Assembly (NCBI GenBank): GCA_013306675.1
Contig: JABLUY010000008.1
Location: 260,112-315,329 of the forward strand
DNA length: 55,218 nt
DNA from: Thraustochytrium sp. TN22
Taxonomy: Eukaryota > Sar > Bigyra > Thraustochytrida > Thraustochytriidae
Direction: 5' to 3'
Shown here: in pieces, positions 19,801 to 26,562 of the stretch
Layout: every line of letters starts with the position of its first letter
Numbering within the stretch: position 1 is the stretch's first letter
Notes under the pieces: model-generated
What the model was told of the DNA's origin: nothing
What the model saw: only the letters and a program-made list of their open reading frames with translations
The model's database searches: none
Made by a program: the position numbers and the translations under genes

Positions 19801-20708
19801 TCTTGAGCAGTGAGACGCTGCAGAACGTGGTGCAGGCAGTGCGCGTACCATTTCGCAGCCTGGCCATGACCTTCATCCTGCTCTCCATCACGCTGTACGG
19901 CTTCTCTTTTGTGGCGCTGGTGGCCTTTCGGGACCACTTTGTGGACGAGACGACGGGCGAGAGCCGCTGCGGCGACCTGCTCTCGTGCTTTCTGCTCATT
20001 CTCGACGTCGGTCTGCGCGTGGGCGAGGGCCCGGCGGCGATGATGGTGAAGCTGCCAACGGACCACGCGCAGGCGTTGCAGCGCCTCGCCTTCGACCTGG
20101 GGTTTGTCATCATCGTGTCCATCTTTTTGCTGAACGCGGTGTTTGGCGTGCTCGTGGACCAGTTCTCGAGCCTGCGCGAAGCGCTGCAGAACCGGCACGC
20201 GCAGCTCAACAACTCCTGTTTCATCTGTGGGCTGGGCCGCGCCGAATTCGACGCCATATCTTTCCAGTACAAGCAGCGGCAGGACGAGCTGGCCCGCTTT
20301 GCGGGGCGCAACGGTCTGCGCAAAGAGTTCAAGGGCGGCTACGTCTACCATGTCACGCAGGAACACAACATCTATGACTACCTCGGCTTTATTTTGTACC
20401 TGGAGGCGAAGACGACCACCGAGTGCAACGGACTGGAGAGCTACGTGCTGGCGGAGCTCGGCAAGTCCTCGGGGGATGCCGTTTCATGGATCCCGGCGGG
20501 CCATGCCATGGCGCTAGGCGCCCGCAGTTCCGGCGAGCGCTCGATCCGCGCCGCTGTGGACCACCTTGCGTCCAGCGTGGCTCGCTCCCAGCGCTCCGTG
20601 CTGCGTCGTTTGGAGCAGCTCGAGGCCAAGCTGCACGCCATGCACGGAGGCGGTCCGGATGGGGTCGCCTCTGAAGCGCCATCCACGCCGCCTCTCAGCG
20701 CAGCATGA
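10845..20708 (+). CDS. ITPR: Inositol 1,4,5-trisphosphate receptor-type calcium release channel
   Basis: 3287 residues without a detectable intron; animal receptors have about 2700. Domain order by eye: low-complexity N terminus (1-280), IP3-receptor N-terminal beta-trefoil (about 300-480, LRYGQTIQLQHVQSGTFL), MIR domain (about 585-780, GTRIALRHLATGRYLS), RIH helical repeats (about 990-1090 and 1580-1850), a basic coiled coil (about 2030-2085), an acidic Ser-rich insert (about 2290-2370), the RIH-associated domain (about 2420-2570, with MQGPCEANQ at 2502), transmembrane channel (about 2750-3115), and the diagnostic zinc-binding linker CFICG (3125-3129) with H3169 and H3174. It should form a tetrameric ER or vacuolar Ca2+ channel opened by IP3. 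The selectivity-filter region reads GLRVGEGPA (3056-3064) instead of the usual GGGVGD or GGGIGD, so ion selectivity may differ. An alternative start is M27 (10923). Confidence 0.92.
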   Translation: MRPTAGSGEHGQLPSATGERRLPTARMSSSSSSSSSAASASSAAASAAASPAPGLRGAAAKRVLPVLTAASKFKRGAALAGSASNLGSSRRLNALEAATALEPPVARRLLYGDTVSVSNVEASGADGGLLFGEGVQSPLVGLFHPDDDNLGPAPETNLDELEQPPAIIRAQSSQSQEFMSTVIDADTSPGAEAEDDTLPGRLDGVARDDFLGDEESGDLFEPPPARLIPSRTNLQFRICPQLRYEMQNSLRAASKGGAGAYSAAQQAYLRERSLREESDNRELLVHSRKRNGRATASNHRRRALRYGQTIQLQHVQSGTFLTMAPKKVARIRKDCLVVDLVPGGSEDSWFQVLPRFKVRAEGAPVLAGDQVFLRCVKHQDYSLSFTNEAVPRPLQPSGCLGLSAQRALREVNLSLEPTSWRFHLSGRGYDPEAPAQLYDGQAIYLFHPEVEALLGAPYDYAACDARWYAAERDAPVKPDSSVWIVENAANVLEWQQAAGSQNGTTATAIAAASGATPAANASSSSSGPAPPPAGKGRRRNVLAAMRNYSFNGSSTSIGQSSNGDVSERSATNLAQAAASRAVTRAQNVGAIAWGTRIALRHLATGRYLSVRPASLDADRIEELGTIDLELTATYRGMLSSFSFAPAVSKVTGVVSDSSSSDTSDDEDVAGPYLRSGAAASSSSSPSPSPSMPRGSKAGLRFDQMTCFLTYEPPTPILFGEGTAVRRFYLHAPPDGSVCFSLLRHDQDALVGIPAPLATVRAVETVRGWTQTAMEYASLLRTRILYAGDAPTDEQRAARSDTEESAQQGPAAPVSAEAVHRETYVTRAEVTPMIQALLELLAYCRGEETFGAADALTHAFAESEMDDEHVRAELVDYELSVASRVFHEPLAPSKLAIQVRLVSLRLFEVLFHICTTPETVRSGSKWVGMLRSTPFRWAYFIHRLCFRAVTAIFQNAGELELALTDTQLPRPPRLYCDFLYARRSAATFEPVLMSVARQLSCGVGAVTMLRRLVNNNEMLLDTKFNAPQIAFLVNLIRKHGPQKRYVDLLASLCTCMDLSEGTTKCVVSNQELIVLEIMRNRPEQVLLDVAFRVDEDISVSASTSNNSTSTSTSDNNEQVEEDKADIKQRVLGAEMLLAQNEEGSPRIRHGAILVAWDVSLLRETPEDIGCSPEGIVRDPNGRTWVTVGALQDAGSELSEQLCGYLDGQLQLVTKLVEGRSYNCIEILEQVYSFELLVMGASSTNLRASLRAAFCELLGALYVERYPHARISLPRRVHFRNSKLAVPGVYGAWRSMPRCLTLSATGPELPSSAEPASGMRASRVLAPLPTPFFTVTGPDKFMLARLVVLTTLDTYAAFVDKRRRQQQAQQEHAQQTEHSPKSKLAVDEGPASPKLGPAPSLRDRRAASTPASNPPAAASRKPGAFAAAAATAAPVNGGSGDRGGTPRRDRMMSMQRGNSKALLAGRLIGLGEKLLLMGFNAEPGQIVALCRAGIRLLEFAEDDPLRRSELVLRQRICELLISTSRFETDHAVSLVLDAFEESGTDARICELVRRVECGFAGHQTTKASSWDLYDLEKQLTPSSLTTSVDELLVNMVIRCGQQVDPSLGLFERALDLFVIEHSPGSRLLKALQATLVVSSSAGLRMYRAILSRSSVLGNDLQSYAVWGVANAFSGIGWTVVARVKSTLRFLTRACEQHRPIIEALDVARCVLMALRLQGDPSDHLLEIKRLALRFLVVYTEDSVDSQLFVFEHLADLEPLLDVDADTVVETLSCIVHGNRKICTEFPLRIIWRLVSSVRLDCDMLRLFVLLASVNGVGIRRNQDAIVHAIMSDETAVATVEELVAAFGPRTSDPASVLLLELFSAVTRGRNPYCEAKVQSLLPLDVVLDLLVPRDGPAEMHNSFRCVLLRFLADTYLDTGLADAGTVQQTPRIVLLLETILAEFEPFLARCRAGDVVSDTLSNFRSLVFHGFLYTLRSFFHSTFEYHTAPPAVLAVRAPLLTVVQEVADFAETPSEQHLARRARSGLLRSISAHRRKRRTEEERRQAAKANRERRVLDRERRKLERLERRQLRSKERRRGRPTQENWLVFVRFLKDDAHIRQLIHDEQRVMIQSIYDACGSLETISLFLRSLMDYVRASCREHNIRHHEVEEPLARRSDQTAQQVLTILQFTLQYIADLDVAWRSKDVPREELQGVAQRRLASMGAVDVAFQILCVQTSPALSRKAVQTLIALLEGGNRDVQERLYELLMSPRGERFFGRLSAVFSRIGEAAKLEIKLEKKRRMQDEALLARDDGDTASVLSGSSSVVADSIGVTSLGTGSSKASSTTSSASASEDEGEEDEDEEGDEDHVEDAAEDAISAGHGADAADDTYNDQGADESDGHECVERARKALDVAALFELQAPRSRHNLRRKRTQAELEQKQDAQDIVKLVRFLQLCMEGHFLDMQNLLREQGEATVYRTSTNVLLLAVEHARLLTKSEDILACSRENSIRQLIGIYDFLIESMQGPCEANQELLSNPIHRVVETIKMVLLSNFTLSDTFLNEADMGKITADDERDAACVLELKAKAVRTLCGMLESREDTRVQEALARELGLDTFYARLVELHRAVEYYEMQGRPEEVVMPSLEAAADTITVLSAFTDVHRARGAARAEPHKAEEHNALAYFMEVVRSVEIQFKGAVHRCYYPKPRALNFLSHSARVSLMQHINVEDPDLRLREFLDGAKSLLDEVSQVQKASEALPIERLLMDMDSIRYMSFATAVWANFLLLFSFTGDANLASPLEVGPAPTMWSLLWAGSGPELALRVVQLLTLAQIAMMGVLRGLDVLIHVPIRRKKMEGKVASARARLRQFAKREDGVTDSSDATMVVADALAQPPDKREDRLARSLAIGCAVASLLLMVRFGWRVLMNARYLQFVQWWMLAQGVLLARAGRRAGGAVGGLSEAFGVWYCCLYDVLTTPTSLFQLASLLACWRGLHLGPSAVYLIVPLFDIVLSSETLQNVVQAVRVPFRSLAMTFILLSITLYGFSFVALVAFRDHFVDETTGESRCGDLLSCFLLILDVGLRVGEGPAAMMVKLPTDHAQALQRLAFDLGFVIIVSIFLLNAVFGVLVDQFSSLREALQNRHAQLNNSCFICGLGRAEFDAISFQYKQRQDELARFAGRNGLRKEFKGGYVYHVTQEHNIYDYLGFILYLEAKTTTECNGLESYVLAELGKSSGDAVSWIPAGHAMALGARSSGERSIRAAVDHLASSVARSQRSVLRRLEQLEAKLHAMHGGGPDGVASEAPSTPPLSAA

Positions 20709-20717
20709 TGAGCAAAG

Positions 20718-20815
20718 AAAAAGAAGCAAGGAGGAGGAGGAGGAGGAGGAGGAGGAGGAGGAGGAGGAGAAGGAGGGGGAGGAAAAGGAGGAGGAAGAGA
20801 AGGAGAAGAAAAAAT
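20718..20815 (+). repeat. Purine-only (AGG)n tract after the IP3 receptor stop
   Basis: About 95 bases of GGA/GAA/AAG begin within 20 bases of the stop codon and fall in the 3' untranslated region. A polypurine run of this length can form triplex or G-rich structures. A role in transcription termination or mRNA processing is conjecture. Confidence 0.75.
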
Positions 20816-21125
20816 TGACCAAAAGAGAACGGTCGCGCCAGGGGGCCTGTGCCAGGGCACCACGCATTAGGCGGAACCTTGCTTACTTAACCTGTTGTTA
20901 TGTATGATGACGATTGTGTGTGACTGATGACGTGCACATGCTTGCAATCGGCAAGCCCGTGGAGCTAGGTCCGTCCACCCAACCAGCGCGCGCCACCGCA
21001 TGATTCGTGGAAAGAAAGGGAAGAGGCCAAGTATGGCAGAGAGTCTTTAAGCAAATGCTTTGGCTCATGTTGAACGCAGTGAAAACACATAGGCGCGCTT
21101 TGGCTTAAGTGGAACGAGAGGGAAG
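20816..21125. other. Convergent 3' intergenic
   Basis: About 310 bp between the stop codons of the IP3 receptor and lipase genes. No gene is seen; it should contain both polyadenylation regions. Confidence 0.4.
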
Positions 21126-23894
21126 CTAATCGGAGACGCCGCAAGCCTCAGCGAAGGTACGCGAGCCCGTAGGCGTGGGCTCCGGGTAGCCATACTCGGT
21201 TGTACACTGACACAAGGGCGGACGGCCGCCGCAGCGGTAGAGGATCTCGCAGAGCGTGCGCACATTGGTGTGGCAAGCGAGGACACTTTTGGTGTCAGCG
21301 TCGCACTCCACGCGCTGATAGAGGCGGGCAACGTCGTCAACGCGAGCGATGGGGTCGCGGTCCGGGATGACGTTGAAGGTGTAAAGGTTGAGGTCATCCT
21401 CGGAGAAGGGCGGGTCGAAGGTCTTGCGCGAGAGCATCGAATTGACACCGGAGACAGCGACAGTGAGGACCTTGAGCTGGGCGCCGGCGATTATGGCCAG
21501 GCCGCCGCCGAGGGAGTGGCCCGTGAGCAGAAAGCGAGAGGAATTGGTTTGCTCCGCCTGGGCCGCCTGCACGAAGTCATTCACCTCGTGGTAGTAGCTC
21601 ACGCGCTCAAGGTCGGCAGCCTGGACCTGCTTGACGAAATTAACGAGGTCCGGCAGGATGGGGTCAAGAAGACCGCCAAAGGGTACAACCGCGCGCAGCG
21701 CCTGCATGAGGAGCGCCGTGAACCAAAGCTGAAGGTCCGCGAAGGCGTCGATGGCGGTGACGGTGCCGCGCACCGTGATGACCTCGAAGCCAATGTCTGG
21801 GAAGGAGATGAGGTAGTAGTAGACCGGCGAGGAGGATCCGAGCAGAAACCGATTTGTGAAATTCTGCTGGAAGACAGCGGTGAGGTCGTCCTGGAACCAG
21901 GCATCGAGCTGCGCCTGAACGTTGACCTCGCGCACGTAGGAGAGGTGGCTGAGGAAGGCCATGTCGGCGAGGCCGAGCGGGCCGGTGGAGAGGTCGGATG
22001 CCTGTGAGTTGGCGTTGATGCGGCAGGTCGGGTAGTAGAGATCAATGGGCGACGGGGGCGCCGCCATGGTGAAGTCGGCCAGGTAGACGATCTCGTCGCT
22101 GGAGGTGTTGGTGGAGCTGAAAGGGTCGCCGGAGTCTTCGCTAACAGCGCTGGCGACGAGCAGGGCGAAGGCGACGAGCGACATGATAGTGAAGAGGATG
22201 ACCATGCAGATGCGCACCGAGTACCTGGAGATGCGCGTGAGGAGCATGTCAAGGCGGCTCTGGTCCGAGGCGTTCTTCCCCGCGCACTTCATGGCGGTGG
22301 GGCCGAACTCGCGCAGGAAGATGCGCGGACTGAAGAAGTGGCGCACGCCAGAGATGACGCCAAGGATGCCAAAAGCGATGGCGAGAGCGAAGTTGGAGGT
22401 GGCCAAAAAGACGGCGAAAGGCAGCGTGAAGAGGACGAGCACTTCGAAGGCAAGGATGAACCAGATGAGGCCGGCGCGCGGCTGCGCGAGGCGCACAGTC
22501 TCCCACACCTGAAAGTGCGCGAGGGCTCCGGCGGTCGAGGCGCCCAGATCCGTGCGGTCGTCGCCCGCGTCAGTCTGTGTAGTCTCCTCGTAACCCATGC
22601 CGCCGCCGAGGCCGGCGAAGCGCGGGCGAATCTCGAGGAGCCCGTGGAGAGCGCGCGTGACGCGTGGGCCGAGCACGAGGCCGAGCACGACAAAGACAAG
22701 GACCCAGCCGCCGGCCGTGAACTCGAAGTACCAGAGGATGGAGGCGACGGTGAGCAGAATGAGAACAACGGTGAGGAGGATGCAGAGCACGCCGCTGACG
22801 AGCTGTATCCGGGTGACGGCGCCGCGGCCGCGCACCACGGTGATGGCAGCGCGCGATGACCGGCAGAAGAGGCCGCTGAGTGACCAGGAGTGGCGCGTGA
22901 AGTACGGCACGGCCTCGACGGCCTCGGCAAGTGACCAGATGCGGCGTGGCGTCTGCAGCTTCTCATACATGCCACAGCATGTGCCGCCGCAGCTGATGAG
23001 CCTGCTAAACCAGCCCATGCTGACGTGGTGCACCTGGCGCTCCTCCTCGGCGCCCTGCGCCTCTTCGATCTCCGCGAAGGACTCGTCCGAGACCGTGAAG
23101 AGGTTGCTCTCGTAGACCGAGATGGTGTAGCGGATGCGCAGCCGGAGCGCTTCGGCCAGGGTCGAGAAGAAGCCGGCCTGGTCGCCGCAGGAGCCGAACT
23201 TGCGCACAATGCCAAGTGACGCCTGCACCTCGTAGGCCACGACCGTCAGGGCGTACAGGGAGTACACGATGAGGAAGCAGAAGAAGAGCGCCATGGACGT
23301 CACGTACCACCAGTCATCGCGACCAGATAGCACGGCGCCCACGAGCGAGAGCAGGGGGCACAACACGAAGGCGGTCCATGTGAACCACTCGGCCCACACT
23401 TCGTCCCAGCGGCCAATGCTGCGGAAGAAGACAAAGCCGTCCCAGACGTCCGCTACGAAGCCGATGGCCAGCGTCACGGCGTTTGCCAAGGCGTGGAGCA
23501 GCACGGGCATGGCCAGCAGCTCCAGGACAGACAAGCCTACGTTCGACTCTCCGCTTTTGGTCGGCCACAGGCCCGTGACGATGGCCAGGAACACGTGCAG
23601 GATGATGTCTACGGAGGCCGCAAACACGAAGCCTAGGAGCACCACGGCGAAGCCCGTGTACACGGACCGCAGGACCGCGAGCCCGAAGTTGCCCAGCACG
23701 GGCCGCTTCGCGGTCAGCCGCAACGACGGTGGTCCATGACCGTGGCCCTCCTGCGCAGCGCCCTCCTCCAGCACGATCTGGTGCGTCTTCTCGTGGATCA
23801 CCTGTACGCTGCGGTCCCTGAATCGCAGCGCCGTGATGGGTCTGCCCAGCGAGAAGTGCGCCGCCAGCTCCACCTCGTGCGCCCCGCCCTCCAT
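21126..23894 (-). CDS. Polytopic membrane class 3 (alpha/beta-hydrolase) lipase
   Basis: 922 residues. Residues 1-100 are soluble. About 100-560 hold eight to ten hydrophobic helices, for example WYVTSMALFFCFLIVYSLY and LVSGVLCILLTVVLILLTVA. A further helix at about 575-600 (ICMVILFTIMSLVAFALLVA) precedes the C-terminal lipase domain. The nucleophile elbow is GHSLGGG with S794; D847 in PDRDPIARVDD is the likely acid and H875 in LACHTNVRTLCEILYRCGG the likely base. Four or more cysteines at the end suggest a disulfide-bonded, lumenal or extracellular catalytic domain. It is expected to hydrolyse acyl esters (tri-, di- or phospho-glycerides) at a membrane; diacylglycerol-lipase-like activity is possible but substrate cannot be read from sequence. 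Oomycetes have similar lipases with CxHS..CE..YKCG tails. Confidence 0.85.
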   Translation of the reverse strand: MEGGAHEVELAAHFSLGRPITALRFRDRSVQVIHEKTHQIVLEEGAAQEGHGHGPPSLRLTAKRPVLGNFGLAVLRSVYTGFAVVLLGFVFAASVDIILHVFLAIVTGLWPTKSGESNVGLSVLELLAMPVLLHALANAVTLAIGFVADVWDGFVFFRSIGRWDEVWAEWFTWTAFVLCPLLSLVGAVLSGRDDWWYVTSMALFFCFLIVYSLYALTVVAYEVQASLGIVRKFGSCGDQAGFFSTLAEALRLRIRYTISVYESNLFTVSDESFAEIEEAQGAEEERQVHHVSMGWFSRLISCGGTCCGMYEKLQTPRRIWSLAEAVEAVPYFTRHSWSLSGLFCRSSRAAITVVRGRGAVTRIQLVSGVLCILLTVVLILLTVASILWYFEFTAGGWVLVFVVLGLVLGPRVTRALHGLLEIRPRFAGLGGGMGYEETTQTDAGDDRTDLGASTAGALAHFQVWETVRLAQPRAGLIWFILAFEVLVLFTLPFAVFLATSNFALAIAFGILGVISGVRHFFSPRIFLREFGPTAMKCAGKNASDQSRLDMLLTRISRYSVRICMVILFTIMSLVAFALLVASAVSEDSGDPFSSTNTSSDEIVYLADFTMAAPPSPIDLYYPTCRINANSQASDLSTGPLGLADMAFLSHLSYVREVNVQAQLDAWFQDDLTAVFQQNFTNRFLLGSSSPVYYYLISFPDIGFEVITVRGTVTAIDAFADLQLWFTALLMQALRAVVPFGGLLDPILPDLVNFVKQVQAADLERVSYYHEVNDFVQAAQAEQTNSSRFLLTGHSLGGGLAIIAGAQLKVLTVAVSGVNSMLSRKTFDPPFSEDDLNLYTFNVIPDRDPIARVDDVARLYQRVECDADTKSVLACHTNVRTLCEILYRCGGRPPLCQCTTEYGYPEPTPTGSRTFAEACGVSD

Positions 23895-25292
23895 GACGCA
23901 AAGTCAGACGAGGACAGACACACAGACAGAACCGCGGCTGGCACAGGAGCTCGCCACCCTCCGCCGCTACTAGGTTCCTCTCCCCCCCCTTCTCCGCCGA
24001 CGCACGCGCTGCGCGCGAGCGAGTCGCGGCAGCCCGACTGAGAAAAGAGAAGAGGTTTTGTTGAAGCTTTGCGATGTATGCGCGTGATGCCCGCCCTGGG
24101 ATGCTGGCGCGCGCCGGGTACCAGGGTACGAGCGAGCTGGCCTCTCTCGCCGAGCGCGGACGCCCAGGGCGACTATTTTCGCTGGCTGCTGGTAATGATG
24201 AGACAAGACAGGCAAGCACGCCAGCCGCCCTCTTTGTCCTCACGAAGCCGAGCCACATCCTTGCTGGCACGCACGCAAGCTTGCCTGGCACTGGCAGGCA
24301 GCGGCAGCGCAGTCACTCGTGCCAGTGGCCGGTCTCTGCCACTGGCACTGCACCACCGCAAGTCTGCCGTGAAGTCGCAGTCCACCTGGCCGCTGCAATG
24401 CCAGTGCTCTAGAGCTCTGGCCGCTGCAATGCCAGTGCTCTAGAGCTCTAGCTGCCACGATCTCCGAGTCCGCCGCGTCCTCCGCGCACTGGTGTCCAGC
24501 TTCCGCAGCAGCTTTCCGCCGCCCTGGCGCCCCGGCCCTGGACCTGGCCCTGGCTGCACTGCTCCAGTGCTCGCCTGCCAGCTGCACTTCCCTGCCCTGC
24601 CGCGGCCTCTGGCCAGTGGTTGAAAGGGCCGCGACCACTTCACAAGAGGCCTGGCTGGCGCTGCCGCAAGTCGCGCGCCGTGACCGCCGCGAGAGAGCAG
24701 AGTCTCCGACTCGGAGTCTCGGCGCAGGCAGCGAGAGAGAGAGCGCAGTCGCGGCGCAGCGCTGACGCAAGGCCAGAGCAAGCACGCAGGCAGGCAGGCA
24801 GACCCCGAGTGGAGTGGTAGGTGGCGGCGCGGCGGCGCGGCGGCGGCGGCGGCGCGGGCAGCGGGCGCAGGCGCGGCAGGCGGCGGCGGCGCGGCGGGCG
24901 CGCAGGCTCGGCGTGGCCCGGGATCGCTTGGCACGGCGCGGCGCGGCACGGGATGGCATGGGATGGCACGGCATGGCATGGCATGACGCCTTGGCCTCTG
25001 GCTGGCTGTGGCTGCGGCGCGCCACGGCGGGCCGCGCACGAGGCGGGCGGCCGCGCGGGCGCCGCGAGCGCGCGCGGGGCCGGGCGAGGGCAGCGACGCG
25101 GGCCGCGCGCGCGCGGCGCGGCGCGGCAGGCGCGGGCGGGAGAGGCGCCGGGCGAGGCGGCGGAGGAGACCGACTGACTGACTGACGCGGGCGTCCACAG
25201 ACCAGAGCAGCCGCGCGATTTTCCGGAGAGGGCGACTCCGCTCGCGGCCCGCGAGGCGAGTTCCTGGAGCCGAGTCCTAGCAGAGCGGCAAG
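23895..25292. other. Divergent 1.4-kb GC-rich 5' region
   Basis: Upstream region of both the lipase (-) and TIM23 (+) genes. It contains a 31-bp direct tandem duplication (24386-24449), many GCCAGTG/CACTGGC words (24288, 24329, 24346, 24400, 24612), a GGCAT/GGGAT run (about 24930-24985) and long CG-only stretches. Open frames through it are compositional. No gene is called. Confidence 0.45.
24386..24449. repeat. 31-bp tandem duplication
   Basis: Two consecutive copies of a 31-bp unit beginning CTGGCCGCTGCAATGCCAG and ending CTCTAGAGCT, identical in both copies, so the duplication is recent. Confidence 0.85.
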
Positions 25293-25955
25293 ATGGCGCG
25301 CGAGCAGCGCGACGATGGCGACATGTACGCCATGGGCGGCGCGGTGGGCGGCGCTGCCAGCGAGTACGACGGCTACAGCTACCAGGCGCCGAACCCGTTC
25401 GCGGGCATCGGCGCCGTGAACCCGGCCACGCTCTCGCCCATGTTCGGGGCGCAGGGCGGCGGCATGGCGGGCGCGGGCGCGGGCGCGTACCAGCCCGAGT
25501 ACCTGTACTATGAGCCCAAGGCGTGGTATGAGCGCATGTGCTACAACAGCGGTTCCGCGTACCTTGGTGGCATCGGCCTGGGCGGTGCCTACGGTGTGGT
25601 GAACGGCCTGCGCACGGCGCCGAGCTCCAAGTTCAAGATCCGCGTCAACAGCGTGCTCAACAAGAGCGGCCGCTACGGCTCGCGCTTCGGTAACGCACTG
25701 GGCTCGATCGCCATGATGTACTCGTGCGTCGAGGCTGCCACCGAGTACGCGCACCTGGAGGACTACGTGCCGGGCGCTGACGAGTACGTCACGCCCGTCA
25801 TCTCCGCTACGCTCACTGGTCTGCTGTACAAGTGCACGCAGGGCCCCAAGACCATGGCGCTCGCCGGCCTGCTGGGCGGCGCCGCCTTCGCCGGCTTCAC
25901 GGGCGCGCGCAGCCTTTGGGCGGCGCGCAACTCGGGCCGCGGCCTGCTCTACTAA
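25293..25955 (+). CDS. TIM23: Mitochondrial inner-membrane import channel TIM23
   Basis: 220 residues of the Tim17/Tim22/Tim23 family, the protein-conducting subunit of the presequence translocase. Residues 1-75 are a Gly/Ala/Tyr-rich intermembrane-space segment. The core begins at about 83 with GSAYLGGIGLGGAYGVVNGL, the glycine-rich first helix of the family, followed by NSVLNKSGRYGSRFGNALG (second loop and helix), a third helix with ISATLTGLLYKCTQGPK and a fourth with LAGLLGGAAFAGFTG. The spacing and the GxxxG patterns fit Tim23 better than Tim17 or Tim22. The ATG at 25293 is the first in frame. It ends convergently with the GTPase-fusion gene about 600 bp away. Confidence 0.88.
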   Translation: MAREQRDDGDMYAMGGAVGGAASEYDGYSYQAPNPFAGIGAVNPATLSPMFGAQGGGMAGAGAGAYQPEYLYYEPKAWYERMCYNSGSAYLGGIGLGGAYGVVNGLRTAPSSKFKIRVNSVLNKSGRYGSRFGNALGSIAMMYSCVEAATEYAHLEDYVPGADEYVTPVISATLTGLLYKCTQGPKTMALAGLLGGAAFAGFTGARSLWAARNSGRGLLY

Positions 25956-26207
25956 TTGGGCTCGCGCCCCTGCCCCTGCCTTTTATCTCTGACGCGTTGT
26001 CGCTTTCTTCTGGTCGAGGGAAGCGGCACCTGCACCTGTAGTGTTTTATCAAGCCTACTCTTCACCTCCAGCACCAAACACAAACAAGACACACCCTTCG
26101 TCCTCTTCCACCCTTCTCTTTCACCTTCCGTAGCGAACTTACTCCATTCAACCCATGCATGCGCCCTTTTTTTCTTGTCTATCTCGCTTCGTGGCTTTTA
26201 TTTGAAA
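25956..26207. other. 3' intergenic after TIM23
   Basis: About 250 bp that is less GC-rich and pyrimidine-rich on the plus strand, consistent with the TIM23 3' untranslated region and polyadenylation area. No gene is seen. Confidence 0.4.
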
Positions 26208-26562
26208 CTATCGTAATTTCGAGAAGCTGCTAGGGCTGCTACAGCTTCTCATGCTCTGCTGCTCATCAGCATCGTCCGACACAATCGCCAGAATGCACGT
26301 TTTCACGTCTCCCTTGCACTCACTCACTCCTTCGTCCGCGTCGTCCACTTCGATGGGCTCTAGCCCCTCCCTGTGCCACTCGATGGCCTCCAACAGCGCG
26401 TTTTGCAAGGACGTGTGCGAGCTGTCGCCAAAACGACGGCGAGCCCCGCTCCGAAAGGGTCTGAAGTCGAGTCCAAGGTTGGAGCGGTCAGGCTGGGCAC
26501 CAGCGGGAGGGCGGGGCGCTGCGCAGACGGGAGCGCCGTCATCGTCTCCGCCTCACTGGTAG
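26208..26562 (-). pseudogene. Decayed duplicate of the 3' end of the GTPase/TRAF/WH2 gene
   Basis: The stretch at about 26335-26560 is a diverged direct copy of 26563-26790, the last part of the neighbouring gene. It encodes QNALLEAIEWHREGLEPIEV, against NALAQAIERRREALEPIEV in the live gene, then runs on for about 43 codons to a stop at 26208. One base is missing relative to the live copy near 26450, so the upper part is out of frame. It lies just behind the live stop codon. It may be the ancestral C terminus left behind by a terminal duplication, or a second exon: the live end contains CA/GTGAGG, a possible splice donor. Confidence 0.6.
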
